NCBI GenBank assembly: GCA_009823395.1 | Contig: CM020504.1 | Span: 20,864,540-20,928,539, forward strand | Length of the DNA: 64,000 nt | Source of the DNA: Thamnaconus septentrionalis | Taxonomy: Eukaryota; Chordata; Actinopteri; Tetraodontiformes; Monacanthidae | Direction of reading: 5' to 3' | The notes under the pieces: model-generated | What the model was told of the DNA's origin: nothing | The model's database searches: none | The model's input: only the letters and a program-made list of their open reading frames with translations | Made by a program: the position numbers and the translations under genes | In this document: positions 1-13,200 of the stretch, in pieces | Numbering within the stretch: the stretch's first letter is position 1 | Layout: every line of letters starts with the position of its first letter

Positions 1-383
1 TTTTCACGTAGCAAAGTAAAAACAAGTACTGGTGGAATCTGCAGCTTTGTTTGCTGCCATGCTGTTAATGTCACTTGGTGCAGAGTTCAGCTTCCAGTTG
101 GTAAAAACCTTTTTATCATTCACAACTTTGCATGCACCGGCCCTGGAAATTGTTATGGATTCTGTAATTATCCAAAACACGATGGTGCTGCGTGGACGGG
201 ATGAAAATGAGCCGCTCATTACAGACTCTTTCAAATGCTAGCAAGCGGTAAACAAGGCCAAGTGCCGTTAGCTTGGTTTTGGTTTTCAGACTTGCACCAG
301 CTCCAGTGTTAATGCACTGTATTGACCACTTTTTAAAGAAAATATATATAGCAGAACTGATAGAAATCTCCTCCTGTTTACAG

Positions 384-1797
384 TGCCAGTAGTGAAAGCA
401 ACCTGGGAGAAAGACGCAGCGTTTTTGGAGTTCTACAGCGACGTCACTGATGCCTCCATACCTACAGTCAGCCTGGGAGTAGCCAACACTGAGAGAGGTG
501 ACCAGGAACAGTCTCCCTCTCTGCTGTCTGACTGAAAGATGAACCAAAGGCACTGGTGCACTTTCAAAATGTTTTTACAATTCAGTGACAGAACATGAAC
601 CTTCTGTCTGGCGCAGTCAACGCGCACCAGTCAGGGACAGCAATTTACTCACATTACTGAGCACTACTGCGGTGAACTGCAGGGTTTAACTAAGTGAAAT
701 GTGAACAATTTTTCACAGAGAACGAACTTAAGAGTGATTCTTTCCTTAAATGCTATCCATCAACATTAATGGGAATATCGTTGGTGTTGTATTTGTCCAT
801 TTTGCGTGCAAGATGGGTTAATGCTCCAATCTCTTTTGTATTTTAATTCAAATTTTCTATTTAATTTCTTCTTGATTTTTTTTTTTGATTTTACAAAAAA
901 GCTGTCCCTGTCGTTTGACTCTAGGGCATTGTGGGAAGACATTTGCCATCTTGAGGCGGTTCCTGGCCGGCACCGTGCCAAAGACTGACTGGCTGCTCAT
1001 TGTTGACGATGATACGCTCATCAGGTTACATTTTTTTTCTATTTATTCAAGATTCCAATGGTTCCCCCGACAGTTGCACCACAGTCTTTACTTTTGCACT
1101 TCCAGCATGTCCAAAGAATGTGGTGGAGCCGGCTGCTGATGTGTGTGTGTGTTCTGTCCAGCCTGGCCCGGTTGCGCAGGCTGCTGCGTTGCTACGACCC
1201 GAAGGAAGCAGTGAGCCTCGGGGAGAGATACGGCTATGGCCTGCTTCGCAACGGATACAGCTACACCACAGGGGGCGGAGGGTGAGGCTGGCACATGAAT
1301 GTGTTTGTGGTGTCTGAGTCATTAACAGATTTTTGGACTCTTTGTTTGTTTGTATGTTGTTACACTGTGTTTCTACGTGAGCAGGATGGTGCTCAGCGGC
1401 GCGGCCGTGTCCAGGCTCCTCTCCAGCGGTTGCAGCTGCTACAGCGATGACGCTCCAGATGACATGGTGATCGGCCGGTGCCTCAGCTCTCTGGGTGTTC
1501 CCATAACACACAGCCCGCTCTTCCACCAGGTGGGTGTGACGGGCAGCACAAACTCCCAGTTTGAACACAGACAACAGACCCCATGAATTGGTTGGTAGAG
1601 TGATAAATGGGGTTTCAGCCACTCCCGCAGGATTTATAAACCACTCGCTCTTGATGTCTCAGGCCCGACCGGACGACTACACTGAGACGCTGATCTCCTC
1701 GCAGCAGGCCGTCTCCTTCCACAAGCACTGGAACATCGACCCCGTGGCTGTCTACAAGCACTGGCTGCAGGATTCCTATGAAAGGGATGAACTATAA
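384..1797 (+). CDS. b3glct: Beta-1,3-glucosyltransferase, 3' part (five last coding exons)
   Basis: ER-lumenal glycosyltransferase (CAZy family GT31) that adds glucose to O-linked fucose on thrombospondin type 1 repeats. Coding exons are 384-497, 925-1024, 1162-1281, 1385-1529 and 1663-1797, all with AG/GT borders and matching phases, giving the last 203 residues. Visible landmarks are the acidic metal/nucleotide-sugar motif VDDDTL (exon 925-1024), LGERYGYGL and [10 protein letters not shown] (1162-1281 and on), the [10 protein letters not shown] segment (exon 1385-1529), and [10 protein letters not shown] in the last exon. The protein ends in RDEL, a KDEL-type ER retrieval signal, where the human protein ends in REEL. 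The N-terminal part lies outside the window. The gene identity rests on the whole run of motifs and on synteny with rxfp2 and fry. Confidence 0.95.
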
Positions 1798-1960
1798 ACA
1801 CCCCTCAGTTTATGAAACACTGTGTTTAGTGACCTGTACACATAGAGTGAAATCAGAAATCTGCTTTCACCTTTTACTTTAACTGCAACTGAAGTAATGT
1901 TTTTTCTTTTAATCATTACTCAGTTCACTTTTTTAACAATCGGAAAATCCCAGAAGTGTG

Positions 1961-1966
1961 AATAAA
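1961..1966 (+). terminator. b3glct: b3glct polyadenylation signal
   Basis: A canonical AATAAA lies 164 bases after the stop codon. A GT-rich stretch (from about 1984, GTGTGTATAATATACAC) follows, as expected downstream of a cleavage site. This makes the 3' UTR about 180-200 bases. Confidence 0.65.
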
Positions 1967-2146
1967 TGTTTAACTTTAATCAAGTGTGTATAATATACAC
2001 AATGTGCAATAAGTGACTTAGTGACAACATGCACACGTGAGTTAACTTTTTTATCAGTTTGTATGTAAAGGTCTCTGTGACATAGGGTAATGAATATACT
2101 TTACTTTTCCATATTGGAATAATAATGTGTGGATCTAAATTTTCCA

Positions 2147-2186
<40 letters not shown>

Positions 2187-2187
2187 C

Positions 2188-2232
<45 letters not shown>
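2147..2232. repeat. Compound microsatellite (GT)n-(GA)n-(GACA)n
   Basis: A run of GT dinucleotides passes into GA and then into GACA tetranucleotides within about 85 bases. It lies just downstream of b3glct. Confidence 0.9.
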
Positions 2233-2233
<1 letters not shown>

Positions 2234-3387
2234 TTTCTCTAGTATGTGCTTATGTGCACAGCCTCACGTAAATGTCATGCTGCGGTTTTTCTTTTTCTAA
2301 ATTTGGTAATTAAACAACTGTTTGCCTCTTCCTGCTGAAAATGTGTTATTTCTCTCTTGCGCAATGTTTCATTTGGACATTTTGGGAGAATTCATATTTA
2401 AATTTGATCATTTTAAATGAAAAAAAGTAATATTCGTGGGGAATATAAATCTTTGTACATTTACTTTAGAAAGAAGCTTCCTCAAAAGAGGTGGTTCTTG
2501 TAATTTTCTTTTGCACAAAACAGTCTAAGCGAGGGGGGGGGCTATCAGACTGAAATGGTAAATGGGAAGCCAAAATGTAAAACTTGGACAAAGTCGTGGG
2601 CCAACTCATAAAATCTTCCTCCAGATATATCAGTGAACCTTTTCATACGGAATGAAACAAGTTTTGCTTCAACCTGAATATTGAGGAAGCAAAGCTTAAC
2701 CCTATACAATAAGTAACTTCATATTACACACAAGCAAAATCGGATTTTAAATAATAAAAACAAAAATCATCAAAATAAATGAAATGTAAATAAGATTGTA
2801 TTGTATGCCTTCTGCTTTAAATTTCAACAGTAACATTTTCCCAGGGGCTAATAATACATTTAAAATTAAAATAACAACAATAAACCAATTATGTGCCAAA
2901 ATACCAGCAGAGCATTCTGGGTACATGTGCTGTATAATAGCCAGCAGCTCTAGTGATTTTCTATTGCCTCACAGGTCAAATATAATAACACTGCAAACCA
3001 AATTTGGCTCATGGGCCAGAGTTTTGTGGTTTAAGCAGTCAAAAAAAATAATATTGCACTCTGGTAGCCAAATATTGGTCAAATTTGAGGATTGTTATAA
3101 ACAATGTCTGAAAGACAAAAATAGGTTGAGAAGTCAATACTGGTGATGAAGTGATGGAGATTTCTCATGTCCACACAAGACACCAAACTTAATCCACTTT
3201 CTGGTTACTCTTATTCTCACCCTGGCCAAGGCCGGCTCCCACAAGCTGTCAAGTATTACTACTGTGTCACCCTGACATGAGTTGCCTCGGCAATGGGGGT
3301 AATGAGTGCCCAAACGAACACACTTCCTATTTCTTAAGAACTTCACAGATGTAGCTCACTCTAAATCCCTTCCACCATGATTTGCCA

Positions 3388-3389
<2 letters not shown>

Positions 3390-3459
<70 letters not shown>

Positions 3460-3460
3460 C
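3390..3460. repeat. (ATT)n trinucleotide microsatellite
   Basis: About 23 uninterrupted ATT units. It is a simple repeat in intergenic DNA. Confidence 0.95.
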
Positions 3461-4490
3461 TTCTTATTCTTTTTTTGGAAACACACTGGCAGAAGCACTG
3501 AGGAAATAGCCGAGGTTTCAGGCTCAATTATATCTCTAAACTTGCATAAATGAACTGTGAATCAGACAAAATTATTCAGCCCCAAGGTGGTTCTTGTGTT
3601 TCTTCCTCAGCAGGAAGCTCACAGGACCAAGTGTCATGTACTACAAAGCTTGAGAATTCACGTAAAGGACCAACAAACACGTAATGAAACAATAATGTTT
3701 GTTTCCAGTGGGGTGCTAACATTGAGCTGTTGTTGCATCCAATAGTTTTTTTGCGGAGGCTACACAATGTAACACAAACATAACATTTTATCTTGGAGGT
3801 TTTTGACGAGTTTTCAAAAACATGGCCGTGGCCATGACGTTGTTCGCGTTGTGACGTCATTAGCATGCTAGCTAACGTGCTAATAACAGTGCATTTTTTG
3901 CTTTTATTTAGCTGGTGTGTGATAAATTGCCACAATTACTGTCCCCACGACGATTGCAATTCGCAACAATGGAAACTTCTTCTTCATTTCAATGTTTCCC
4001 TGTCCATGTTATTATTTTACATCCCTCATATGCATGTTAGTATTATACATATTATTCCCTATGCACACATTTCATTAAATTGTCATTCAGTAAAAATAAG
4101 TTTTTTCACCTCATTAGGAAATTCGACAGCAAGGCTTTTGACAAAATCAACACAGATGCTTTTTTTCGTTGAGACTTTAATAAATTCGGCTATTTCATGC
4201 ACCGTGAATCACTGAAAAAGTTCCAAACTAATTACTGATTAGAGAAGCTCTGACTGACAACGAAAGATGACGATCTGTTCTAACTGAGCATCATTTCAGG
4301 CACAATAAGTACAGAATTGCTATACTGGGATTAGCATTTTTTTAGTGCTGAACATGAGAGACAAATGATGAAGCTTGCCTCCATTTCTTTGTTTGAATAT
4401 AGCAGCAAGAACAGCTATTTTAGACTCAGCAGGCGTGGCCTTGCCAAACACTAAGTATGGGTGGTCAGCCAGAAGGCTCCAGTTTCAGCT

Positions 4491-4582
4491 GGCTCTGTGG
4501 CGCAATGGATAGCGCGTTGGACTTCTAGTCAAGCACTTGAGGAGTGATTCAAAGGTTGTGGGTTCGAGTCCCACCAGAGTCG
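4491..4582 (+). tRNA. tRNA-Arg (TCT), intron-containing
   Basis: The 92-base gene folds as a tRNA. The acceptor stem is GGCTCTG with CAGAGTC and discriminator G; the A box is TGGCGCAATGG and the B box GGTTCGAGTCC. The anticodon TCT is at 4524-4526. A 19-base intron lies at 4528-4546, directly 3' of the base after the anticodon, the canonical site; removing it leaves a 73-base tRNA with anticodon stem TTGGA/TTCAA. Vertebrate tRNA-Arg(TCT) genes are a family known to carry introns. A T-run at 4584-4588 supplies a Pol III terminator. Confidence 0.95.
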
Positions 4583-6800
4583 TATTTTACCCTAATCTTG
4601 CAAATTTGACAATGTAACAACAATAAAGTCTGGCCACGTATTCATATGTATTGTCATAAAACATTGAAATGCAGTAGAAAATACATATGTATAGAGAACA
4701 AAGTTATTAAAAAAGATTTTTAAATTTTAGCCTGACTCAACAGCTGGGATACAACAGATGTGAGAGCAAATGAGACATCTGAAAACATTTAATCGCTCTA
4801 ACATTTTTTGCAATATGCTTCCTCAACATCAGTTGCTGCTAAATCGTACTCATTGGGCCTTTAAAGCTGCATCAAGTTCATGCAACAAAAGGACGTCCTG
4901 ACTCATGCATCTGCATCAAATTATCAGCAGTCTCCTGATGCAGTTTAAAATGGAACATTGTGCTCTGATTATATATTAAGAGTCTGTATTAACATAACAC
5001 CTGATTCACCTTTAGCCAGCCAACGCTGGGAATTTTAGAGAAAATTATTTTCAAATATTGACTTTTGCTGCAAAAAAAGAAAGAAAGAAATTCTTCTAAA
5101 TGAGCCATTTGGCTGCTAAGCGCCTTTTGCAGTCTGCTCATGTGCTGCCCACAGCTCATTTCCCTGATGATGAAGTAATGATAGTTTCAGCTTCATTATG
5201 GGTAGAATTTTCTGTCTAAAAAGCTAAGTTTGAGGTTTTTTTTTTTAAATACTTTATCTGCATTTTAATGTCATAGGGCTTTATTATTATTGACTATAAA
5301 GATATCTGGATTAATTGAATTTCTATCTTTGACACCTCAAATGAGAAGTTAGACAGAAGTTTTCCTTTTTATGGGGTTTATTTTACCTAGATAATAATCC
5401 CTGCCTATTCATATTCACTCCTTTCCTTCAAAGGAGGCTGATTGGCCCGGAAATTTTCTGGCCAGATGGGAACGAGTGAGAAGTTTCGAAGATGGATTTT
5501 CAAAACTTCACCTTCACTGATCCAGCTGCATTTCAAGTCAATAGGAGATGCTAAAAGGCGTACGCACACTTGGTATTTTTATCTGTGTAAATAATGCGCA
5601 TAACAAAATATTTTTCAGTGTTGGCATGAATATTCACAGATTGTGAATATCACTCTGTGAAAAAAAACAATCTTCTATTTTACATGTCAAGGTCATCTTG
5701 TTAACAAGTCCATCAGCGCTTCTCAGCGCAAATTGTCCTAGACTTTTGGTTAAAGCCTCACACACACATATTTTACATGGGCACGCACATCTTTTGTAGC
5801 CTCTGCTTTAATGTGTTCTGTGCAGCCACAAATTCCATCCTGGTCTTGAAACACACAGTGCAACTCAGCAGTGTATGAATATTGAAAAGAGTGGGTTGAA
5901 TTCCGATACAGACAGCCACTTTAAATGAATACAAACTAACAGGTGGCAGGTGGTTGTGACTTGACTGGTTATGGAGTAGACTTACTGGAGTACATATGCA
6001 GCAAATGCCTCAGCAATCCCAAAAGCCCTCTGATAATCTGAGCTACTCAGTCTGACTCTTAAAGACTCCAAGTGAGAAACATTTCCCCTGTCTCTGAACA
6101 AAGAAATAAATCAACTTTTCCTCAGCAGTCGAAGCCCTGACGGGCGACTGGAGCGTTCCAGATGGCTCTGTAGATGAAACGTTTTGTCTTAACTGAGAAT
6201 ATTTAGTCTCGACCAAGCCTCATGACTTTGCAAACAGGCTGCGACAATCGGTCACTGTTGAATACTTGGAACTGCCATCAATTTGTGCCAAACATTTTGC
6301 AGACTTTTTATGCTTTATAGCTTCATCTTTGTACTGCGTTTGATTTCTTTGAGGCGCAGCTGTTTTTCTTTCATCACTCCAAACGAAACAAACAGTTTGA
6401 TTAGAGATTCCAACTTCAGTGTTTACATGGACACTAAATAATGCTACACCATTTCCCAGACTTTACTATGAATGGTTGCTGCTCTCCTAATGTAATGGAA
6501 TTTGCAAGTGTGAGGTTCATCTTTTGACTTTTCTGGCAGCAGCTGCAACCCAGGAAGTGTGTTTGTCTAGTTCCCTGCTTCATAACTTGTTTACTCATGT
6601 GCTTTCCTTCTCTGCCTCTTCCCCTCCTTCCCCTTTCCCTCTTCTTTGCTTTCTTCCAGACTAGCCAGAGCAAATTTATTTGTCGTCTCCAACAAGCAAT
6701 GCCGTATTTTTCAAACAATCAGACCAAGATGAACAAGAAAAAGTGCGTGTGAGAAGATGCAGAGCAAGAGGGAGCGCGTAAAGAGTTTGCACACCGCAAG

Positions 6801-6838
<38 letters not shown>
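4583..6838. other. Intergenic between tRNA-Arg(TCT) and transposon remnant
   Basis: AT-rich sequence without long open frames or clear repeats apart from a GT microsatellite at about 6803-6836. No gene, RNA or strong regulatory signature was recognised. Confidence 0.5.
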
Positions 6839-7393
6839 ATGTTGTAGTACTTGAGATTGGTCTTGCTCTCGACCTCTTTTTAATGGTCTCGGTCTCGCAT
6901 TTTTACTCTGTCTTGTCTTGGTCTCGGACTGGGCAGACTCTGGATTTTTGATCAAGGCCACTCGAGACTCAGCCAACACTGCAATGATAGATAATAACAG
7001 AAAATAATCCAGCTGCTGCCGTTTTACGCTCTGTTGGTGACACCCAGAGTGACACACCCCCTTATTCCTAGTTGATTTATTTTTTTAATTTTATGAAGCA
7101 AAGCTGTTTTTTTTAAAAAATAAAATAAAATAAATGTTTGTCAGAGCAGCAAAATCCTAAAGAAAATTATTCCTCGCCAAAAAGAGATGTTGCTGTTCAA
7201 TTTAGAAGCAAACTTGAATTTAAAAAAGTTACTGGTCAATTTGTTCTGTTGTGTTGTTATTTTTCTTTGATATATAAAGTCTTGTTCTTGTCTTGGTCTC
7301 CAACCCAAATGTCTTGGTCTAGCCTTGATCTCGATACTCTCTAGTCTTGATAATGTCTTGGTCTCAGTTTGTGCAGTCTTGACTACAACACTG
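6839..7393. mobile_element. Non-autonomous DNA transposon remnant with TIRs
   Basis: The left edge reads AATGTTGTAGTACTTGAG and the right edge GTCTTGACTACAACACTGG. The reverse complement of the right edge gives a matching imperfect terminal inverted repeat (TGTTGTAGT, then a one-base difference, then TTGAG/CAAGA). The inside carries degenerate CTTGGTCTCG / GTCTTG units near both ends (6855-6935 and 7280-7370). No transposase is present. The pattern resembles common fish interspersed repeats, but the family was not determined. Confidence 0.6.
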
Positions 7394-7792
7394 GTGTGTG
7401 CCGGTGTGTGTATTTGGGTGTCTGTGTGAGAGAGAGAGGGGGGGAGGCGGGTAGATTGCCTCACTTCGGTCCTTTTGTGTGTGAGTGGATGGTAGTGAGG
7501 TGAGAGGGAACACTGGCACTTCCCTCAGAGTCACAGAGCCGAGGGAAGGACAGGCAGCCAGGATGTGGCTCTGTTTTCACTTTACTTCTCTGCACGGTGG
7601 ACGTGTCAGCTGATTGGCACTCTGGCTTGGTTTGGTCCTCCAGAAGGCTTTAGGTGTCGTCAGAAACAGGGACTTCTGCAGGATTTGTCGGTTGACTGAT
7701 TCACAGGTGCTAAATTACCTTGGATTTTTCCCCAGGCTTCATCCCAGAAGCAGGGAGACGTGAGCGGAGGACATTGCCTCAGAGTGCGGAGG
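7394..7792 (+). promoter_or_regulatory. rxfp2: Upstream region and 5' UTR of rxfp2
   Basis: Moderately GC-rich sequence before the first coding exon. An acceptor-like TTTTTCCCCAG ends at 7735, so the first coding exon may begin at 7736 and be preceded by a noncoding exon. No TATA box or CpG island was seen. The assignment rests on position only. Confidence 0.35.
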
Positions 7793-10200
7793 ATGAAGGT
7801 CTTTGCTTCGTTCATCCTCTTGACCACTGAGATAAGAGGTAAAAAGCGGGATTTGCGAGAACAGGGGTCTATTTTGATTTAGTGGACAAGCTGTATTGTT
7901 CTAGAATGGGGATGCTGGTGCAGGTTGCTGATATTGTAATTTATAGAATGTGTAAAGTCAGCATCCTAGAATTGCTCTTGATTGCATTCACGATTACTTT
8001 CAATGTGGACGTACAGCAATGGATTATCGTGTCTGCTCACCGAGAAATGTTGTCATTATTCAGTGTGTGAAATTGTCTAAGTCTGTGTGAACAGTATATT
8101 TACATGGGTGGGATGGAATCGAATTGGTTTGCTTCGAGAATTCAACAAGTTAACACTGGTTCTGGTATAAAGTCATGATGTTTACCGTGGTGGAGTGGAA
8201 TGAATGAATGAATGAATGAATGAATGGACGAACAAATGTTCTTATTTTCGTGTCATGCAGAACATCGTGTCATATGACACCTTTGCAGAATGACAATGAA
8301 AATGAATAATTACCAGAAGTTGAGGTCCTGAATAAATACATATACATATTGGGTAAATATAAATAATTTAATCAGCCTAAATATTTAATTTCAAAGTCAT
8401 TGAGATCCATCAATGTTTATCAACTGCAGACTGTAGACTTTACACTATTAAACAACCCTGATATAAAAAATCGACTGAAAGGGACAGTGATGTTTACACG
8501 CAGCATGTTGTTGTTTTTGTGCACCGTCACCTCACCTGCTGCAGTGCACTGACTCCTCCTCACTGTCGAGAAGGTTGCTGGTGTGATTCCCAGTCCTTCC
8601 TGTGTCTGCTCGCCTTCTCTCACACAGGTCAAAGTCTTGCACTCACAGGTAATTGGCAACTCTGCGTCAGCTGTAGGCGCGAGTGCGAATGCTTGTCTGC
8701 TTTGAATACTGACATTTGATGTAGCGAGCTGGTCGGAGATGGTAAATATGAAAAAAAAAATCGAGATCCTATTGACTCTTGCTCTCTCACGCCGTCCTCG
8801 TCCCCACCTCCTCCTGAGTGTCGAACCTTTTAGTGTGTCAAGACGGATGAGCGTCTGTGACAAATGCCTTTGCCTTGCAAGCAGTGCACGGCACCGACAC
8901 CACGGACATCTGTGTGTTCTTCTCATCCCGTTCACAGGTTTCACATTAAATATAAACAGGAAGTCACTGTTGAAAACCCAAGAAATTAACAAAATTAAAA
9001 TTAAGAAGAAGAATGTGAAATGCTAGTTGAGCTGCTCTCCTAACTAAATGCATCACTGATGTTGATGATGTCAGTTTCAACAGGGAGCTGTCGAATATGC
9101 CAGCTGGTGATGAAGAATGTCTCCCTCCAGATGCCGAGTTCAATTATCTTTTCTCTCACTTGATAATACTCAGTTAGACTGATCCGACTGCATCTGCCAG
9201 ATCAGGATTCAACGCATGTTCAGTGCCGGAACGTTCAGCCGAGCACGGCCTCTGTTTGGTCAGTCAACCTTCCCGATTTCTAGAGGGCTTAACTGTCCTT
9301 TTATTCTTCTTCAATACATGGTTATAGCGAATAAAACGACAGACATTTTAAGGGGGAAGCGCATTGTGCATAGAGGTGTGAAATATTACTTTTAGGATGA
9401 CATTTCGACACGTTTAAGATTTTCATTTCCTGCTTCCTGGAGATTTGCAGGTGAGATGAAGCTTGAAACGTTTTTTCCTCCTTCCCTCCTGTCTCTGAAT
9501 GCAACAGGTTGAGGTCAGACGGAGGTACACAGCAGTTAAAGAGACGGTCAGGAGTCGGCATGATGTCAGTCAGCATAAATCAGCCTCCATGGGAAATCTG
9601 AATCTCAGAAGGTGTTGTAATTTCAAAGTGCCCTTAAAAAAGGAAAAGAAGATGTCGCACCTATTCAAGAGGCTGCAGAACATTCAGACATGAGCCACCA
9701 ACTGGAGAAGGCCGTGGATTTGGTGGCATTGTGCTGTTTGCTGACATAAAAGATTGTTTTTCATGTCCCTGCGTTACCCAGTTGTTGATAGAACTGATGC
9801 TGACACTGTGCATTTTACTCAAAAGCACAAGCTGGGGATTTGTTACACCGATAGTATTGCAACTGATTTCTGTCCAGCTAAGTAATTTGTGGCAGTATAA
9901 TGAGTGTGCACACTTTTTTTTTTCTAAGTCCTGAAGATTTTAGGAGGGTGGATTGGTATTAATAAAAGGACCAATGCGTGTCCTCGTCTGCAATGACCAC
10001 CGGAGCTCCGTGACTCTGGGTGAATACAAAACAGTCAAAGATGTGCAGCAGTTAAAGGTTGCTTTAAAATTGATACACTGATATGATCTGTCGTTTGTGC
10101 TGCAGCTGTGAAATCAAAAGTTGTGAAGTAGAAAAAGACAGAGATAAATGGCCTAGTTACTCATCAGCAAGGTGCACTGGAAAATTGAAATGATAAACAC

Positions 10201-10286
<86 letters not shown>

Positions 10287-13200
10287 CAGTGCAAAGTCAA
10301 TTAATGCAGCGTCACTGCGAGTAGAAAAATAAAGGCACTATGAAAACTGGAAACTACAGAGTGAGGACATAGTGTTAGCCTTTGCTATAATAGCTTACCT
10401 GTCGTGTGACCCACTGACCCCCAGATCAATTGCAACTGTTGTTACTGTATCAAAACTAAAAAAGTCTCTTCTCTATGTTTCAAAAATGTAGGACATCTTT
10501 TATTCAAAATATGCAAACGCTTAGATTTTGTCTTAACAGCTTTCATTTTTCAATTGACTTCAAAATCATATTACAGATTTTTAATTATTTAATAAATGTA
10601 TGTTATTCAGTACTCAACTTCCTTTTACGCACAAAAATCATGAACATTCAGGATTAATATGTGGAATGACAGAGATGGTAAAAAATGGAAACTAAATCTA
10701 CAGAGGAGACATTAATTAGATTACTGCACAAAAAGTTTTAAACATCACGACACCGCTGAGTATTTTTTGCAAAATGTTGAGCATTGAAAAATCCCAATAA
10801 CAATCAAATACCTTCATAAGTATTTGTTTTCCAATGCAAATGGAGTTCATATTTTGTTCCTTCCGGGCAGAAGTGAGATGCTTTATTTCATCTTTTACAG
10901 CATGTAATATTTATCCTTGCTGTTTCCCCTCCTGTCTGTCCTTGTCCCCCAGTGCTGCTGGCCAGCAGCAGGCCGAGTGGAGAAGCTGCTTGTCCAATGG
11001 GACACTTCCCATGCGGCAACATGAGCGAGTGCCTCCCTCAGGCATTACACTGTAACGGACACCGAGACTGTCCCAACGGGGCCGATGAGCGACGCTGCGG
11101 TATGTCCGTGCACAATGTAAAAAGCCCCTCAGCCCCAGTGGTTGGCTGATCCGGACGTCTGCCCAATCTCATTTGACCAACTTTAAGCCATCAAAAAAGA
11201 AGAAATACTTCAGAAAGTCATCCAGCATCAGATCAGAATGCCACTCTGTCATTCTTGACAAGTCATCTGTTCCAAAAAAACTGATCAATATCTTTTTCCA
11301 TTAACTAATGACTAGAATCTCTGCCTTTGTTTACTTCTGGCTTTGCAGGGGACAACATCGGTTGGGCTGATCTCTTTGGACGAATCCTTCAAAATACCAG
11401 CCCGGTGCAGCAGCAGCACCTCCTGAAGGAGTGCCGTAAGTCGCAGGCCGCAAGGAGCCAACGCTCAACCACAACTTTTAAATATCACCTCAAAATACTT
11501 TGAAATATCACTGTGTGTGTTTGTGTGTTTGTGTGTGTGTGTGTGTGTAGTCTTACAGGAGTATCCTGAGAGTTGTTACTGCATAAGAACAGATGTGGAG
11601 TGTGTGGAGGTGAACCTGCAGGATGTCCCTCGAATGTCTGCAAATGTTACTTGGCTGTAAGTGTCCAACTCTATGTTTGTGTGTGTGTGTGTTTGTCTAA
11701 ATCCCTCATTGACAGATGCAGTGTATTTTTTCCATCTCTATTGAGCCCCTGATGCACACGTCCAAGAAAAATAGAAATTCAGGATGACCTCAAAATTGTA
11801 TTATTTTTTACATAAAAATATTTTTTGTGCTTGAAAAGATGGGGCTGCATCCGACAGACACAAACAAATGTGAATGATTGTTACTTTTTCACAAGACAGA
11901 ACTTCAATCTTGTGCTTGTCCTGGATGTGCAAAGCAGTCTGGGTATTATTTAGCTTATTCTTAATGCAATACATTACAAATGCAATGGGGGCGTCCACAC
12001 ACTGTTTTTTTCCACCCCTGCACCCTGTGCATAATGCTCCCGACTGCCTCCTGCTATTTTTCTCCCCATATTTTTCTACATTCTGTGTTTTTGTGTTTGT
12101 TTTGTTTTTTTGTTTTGTTTTTTGACGACTGGATTCCATCTTGTTGCAGGTCGCTGAGGAGCAACAAAATCCAAGTGCTGCCTGATTTCGTTTTCTCAGA
12201 ATGCCAGGTGCTGGGGAGATTGTGAGTAGAAGTCAACCCCGGCTCTTCAGATGTTTGCGAGGTGATGCTGATTTATTGTGAAGTGCTCTAGAGGGCAAGG
12301 AATGATGATCAAATTACAAAAGTAACAACTTTTTCTTACCTTCCGTGGTTCCTTGGCCATCTCTCTTCCTGCCATGAGCTATCATTGCGAGAGCCATGAG
12401 TGGTCAACCATTTTTTTGGTGGAATTTTATGGATGCTTGTCACACACAGTGGGCTGGGCTGCACATTGTCCGCATGACTGCGCTCTTGAGAGGAAGGAAA
12501 ATGCTGACGCGTGCATCCTCCCAAATTTTTTTGTCAATGTGGCACAGGCATGATGCTTGGAAGGCTGGATTGCATTATAGCCCTGAATGTTTTGAACTTA
12601 CATTCACCGTGTTTTGTACTTGAAAAAAAGAAGCTCTGTTTTCTTGCTTTTCATTTCCAGGTTTCTGCAAAACAACAGCCTGTGCCAGATATCCAAACAA
12701 GCCTTCAGCGGCCTGCACAATTTAAAGAGGCTGTAAGTGTGACGCACATCTGAGGAAAGAAGTTTCCCTCATCTAATAGCTGTACCGAATTTAATTTAAA
12801 AGTTGATTTATTTATTGGTTGTTTGGCAGCTTGTCAGACCCAGCAGACGGAGGATATAAAGCCTTGTCTGTTTTTATAGTAGAGGATTTATATTTCCCTT
12901 GAAACCTATTTAAGTGGGTTTCCCCTCCCTGTGTGTTTGCCGCCTAGCCAAAGTTCACACCAGAACATTGTTCATGTATATTCATTTATTATATTCTCTT
13001 TGCTTTAAGGTTCCTCAGTGAGAATTTAATATCGTCGCTCAGCCCCGGTGTGTTCAGGGACCTCCACAAGTTAGAGTGGCTGTGAGTAACTTACTCTCCT
13101 TTTGGCTTAACGGGAATATCAGTATGTGACATTTGTGAACAATGATGTTTCCGCAACTATTTATGAATGCATATAGATATATGTTATTCTAAGATAAGTG

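Larger units (their letters stand above)
1967..4490. other. Intergenic, AT-rich, no gene seen
   Basis: Downstream flank of b3glct. It holds the compound microsatellite and a (TTA)n tract. The open frames here (for example 2796-3146 and 3865-4215) are AT-rich, lack splice-supported neighbours and resemble no family I know. Confidence 0.6.

Noticed and set aside
1..383. Extra upstream b3glct exon
   Set aside because: The expected preceding segment (conserved KTC/KFHGDR-like residues) is not found in any frame; treated as intron.
1047..1622. 191-codon minus-strand frame across b3glct exons
   Set aside because: Antisense shadow of real b3glct exons.
2147..2232. CRISPR-like array
   Set aside because: Simple tandem microsatellite without spacers; same for all other short repeats in the window.
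8420..8992. 190-codon open frame on the minus strand in rxfp2 intron 1
   Set aside because: No recognisable family, mixed composition, no splice-linked neighbours; long frames occur by chance in 3 kb of intron.
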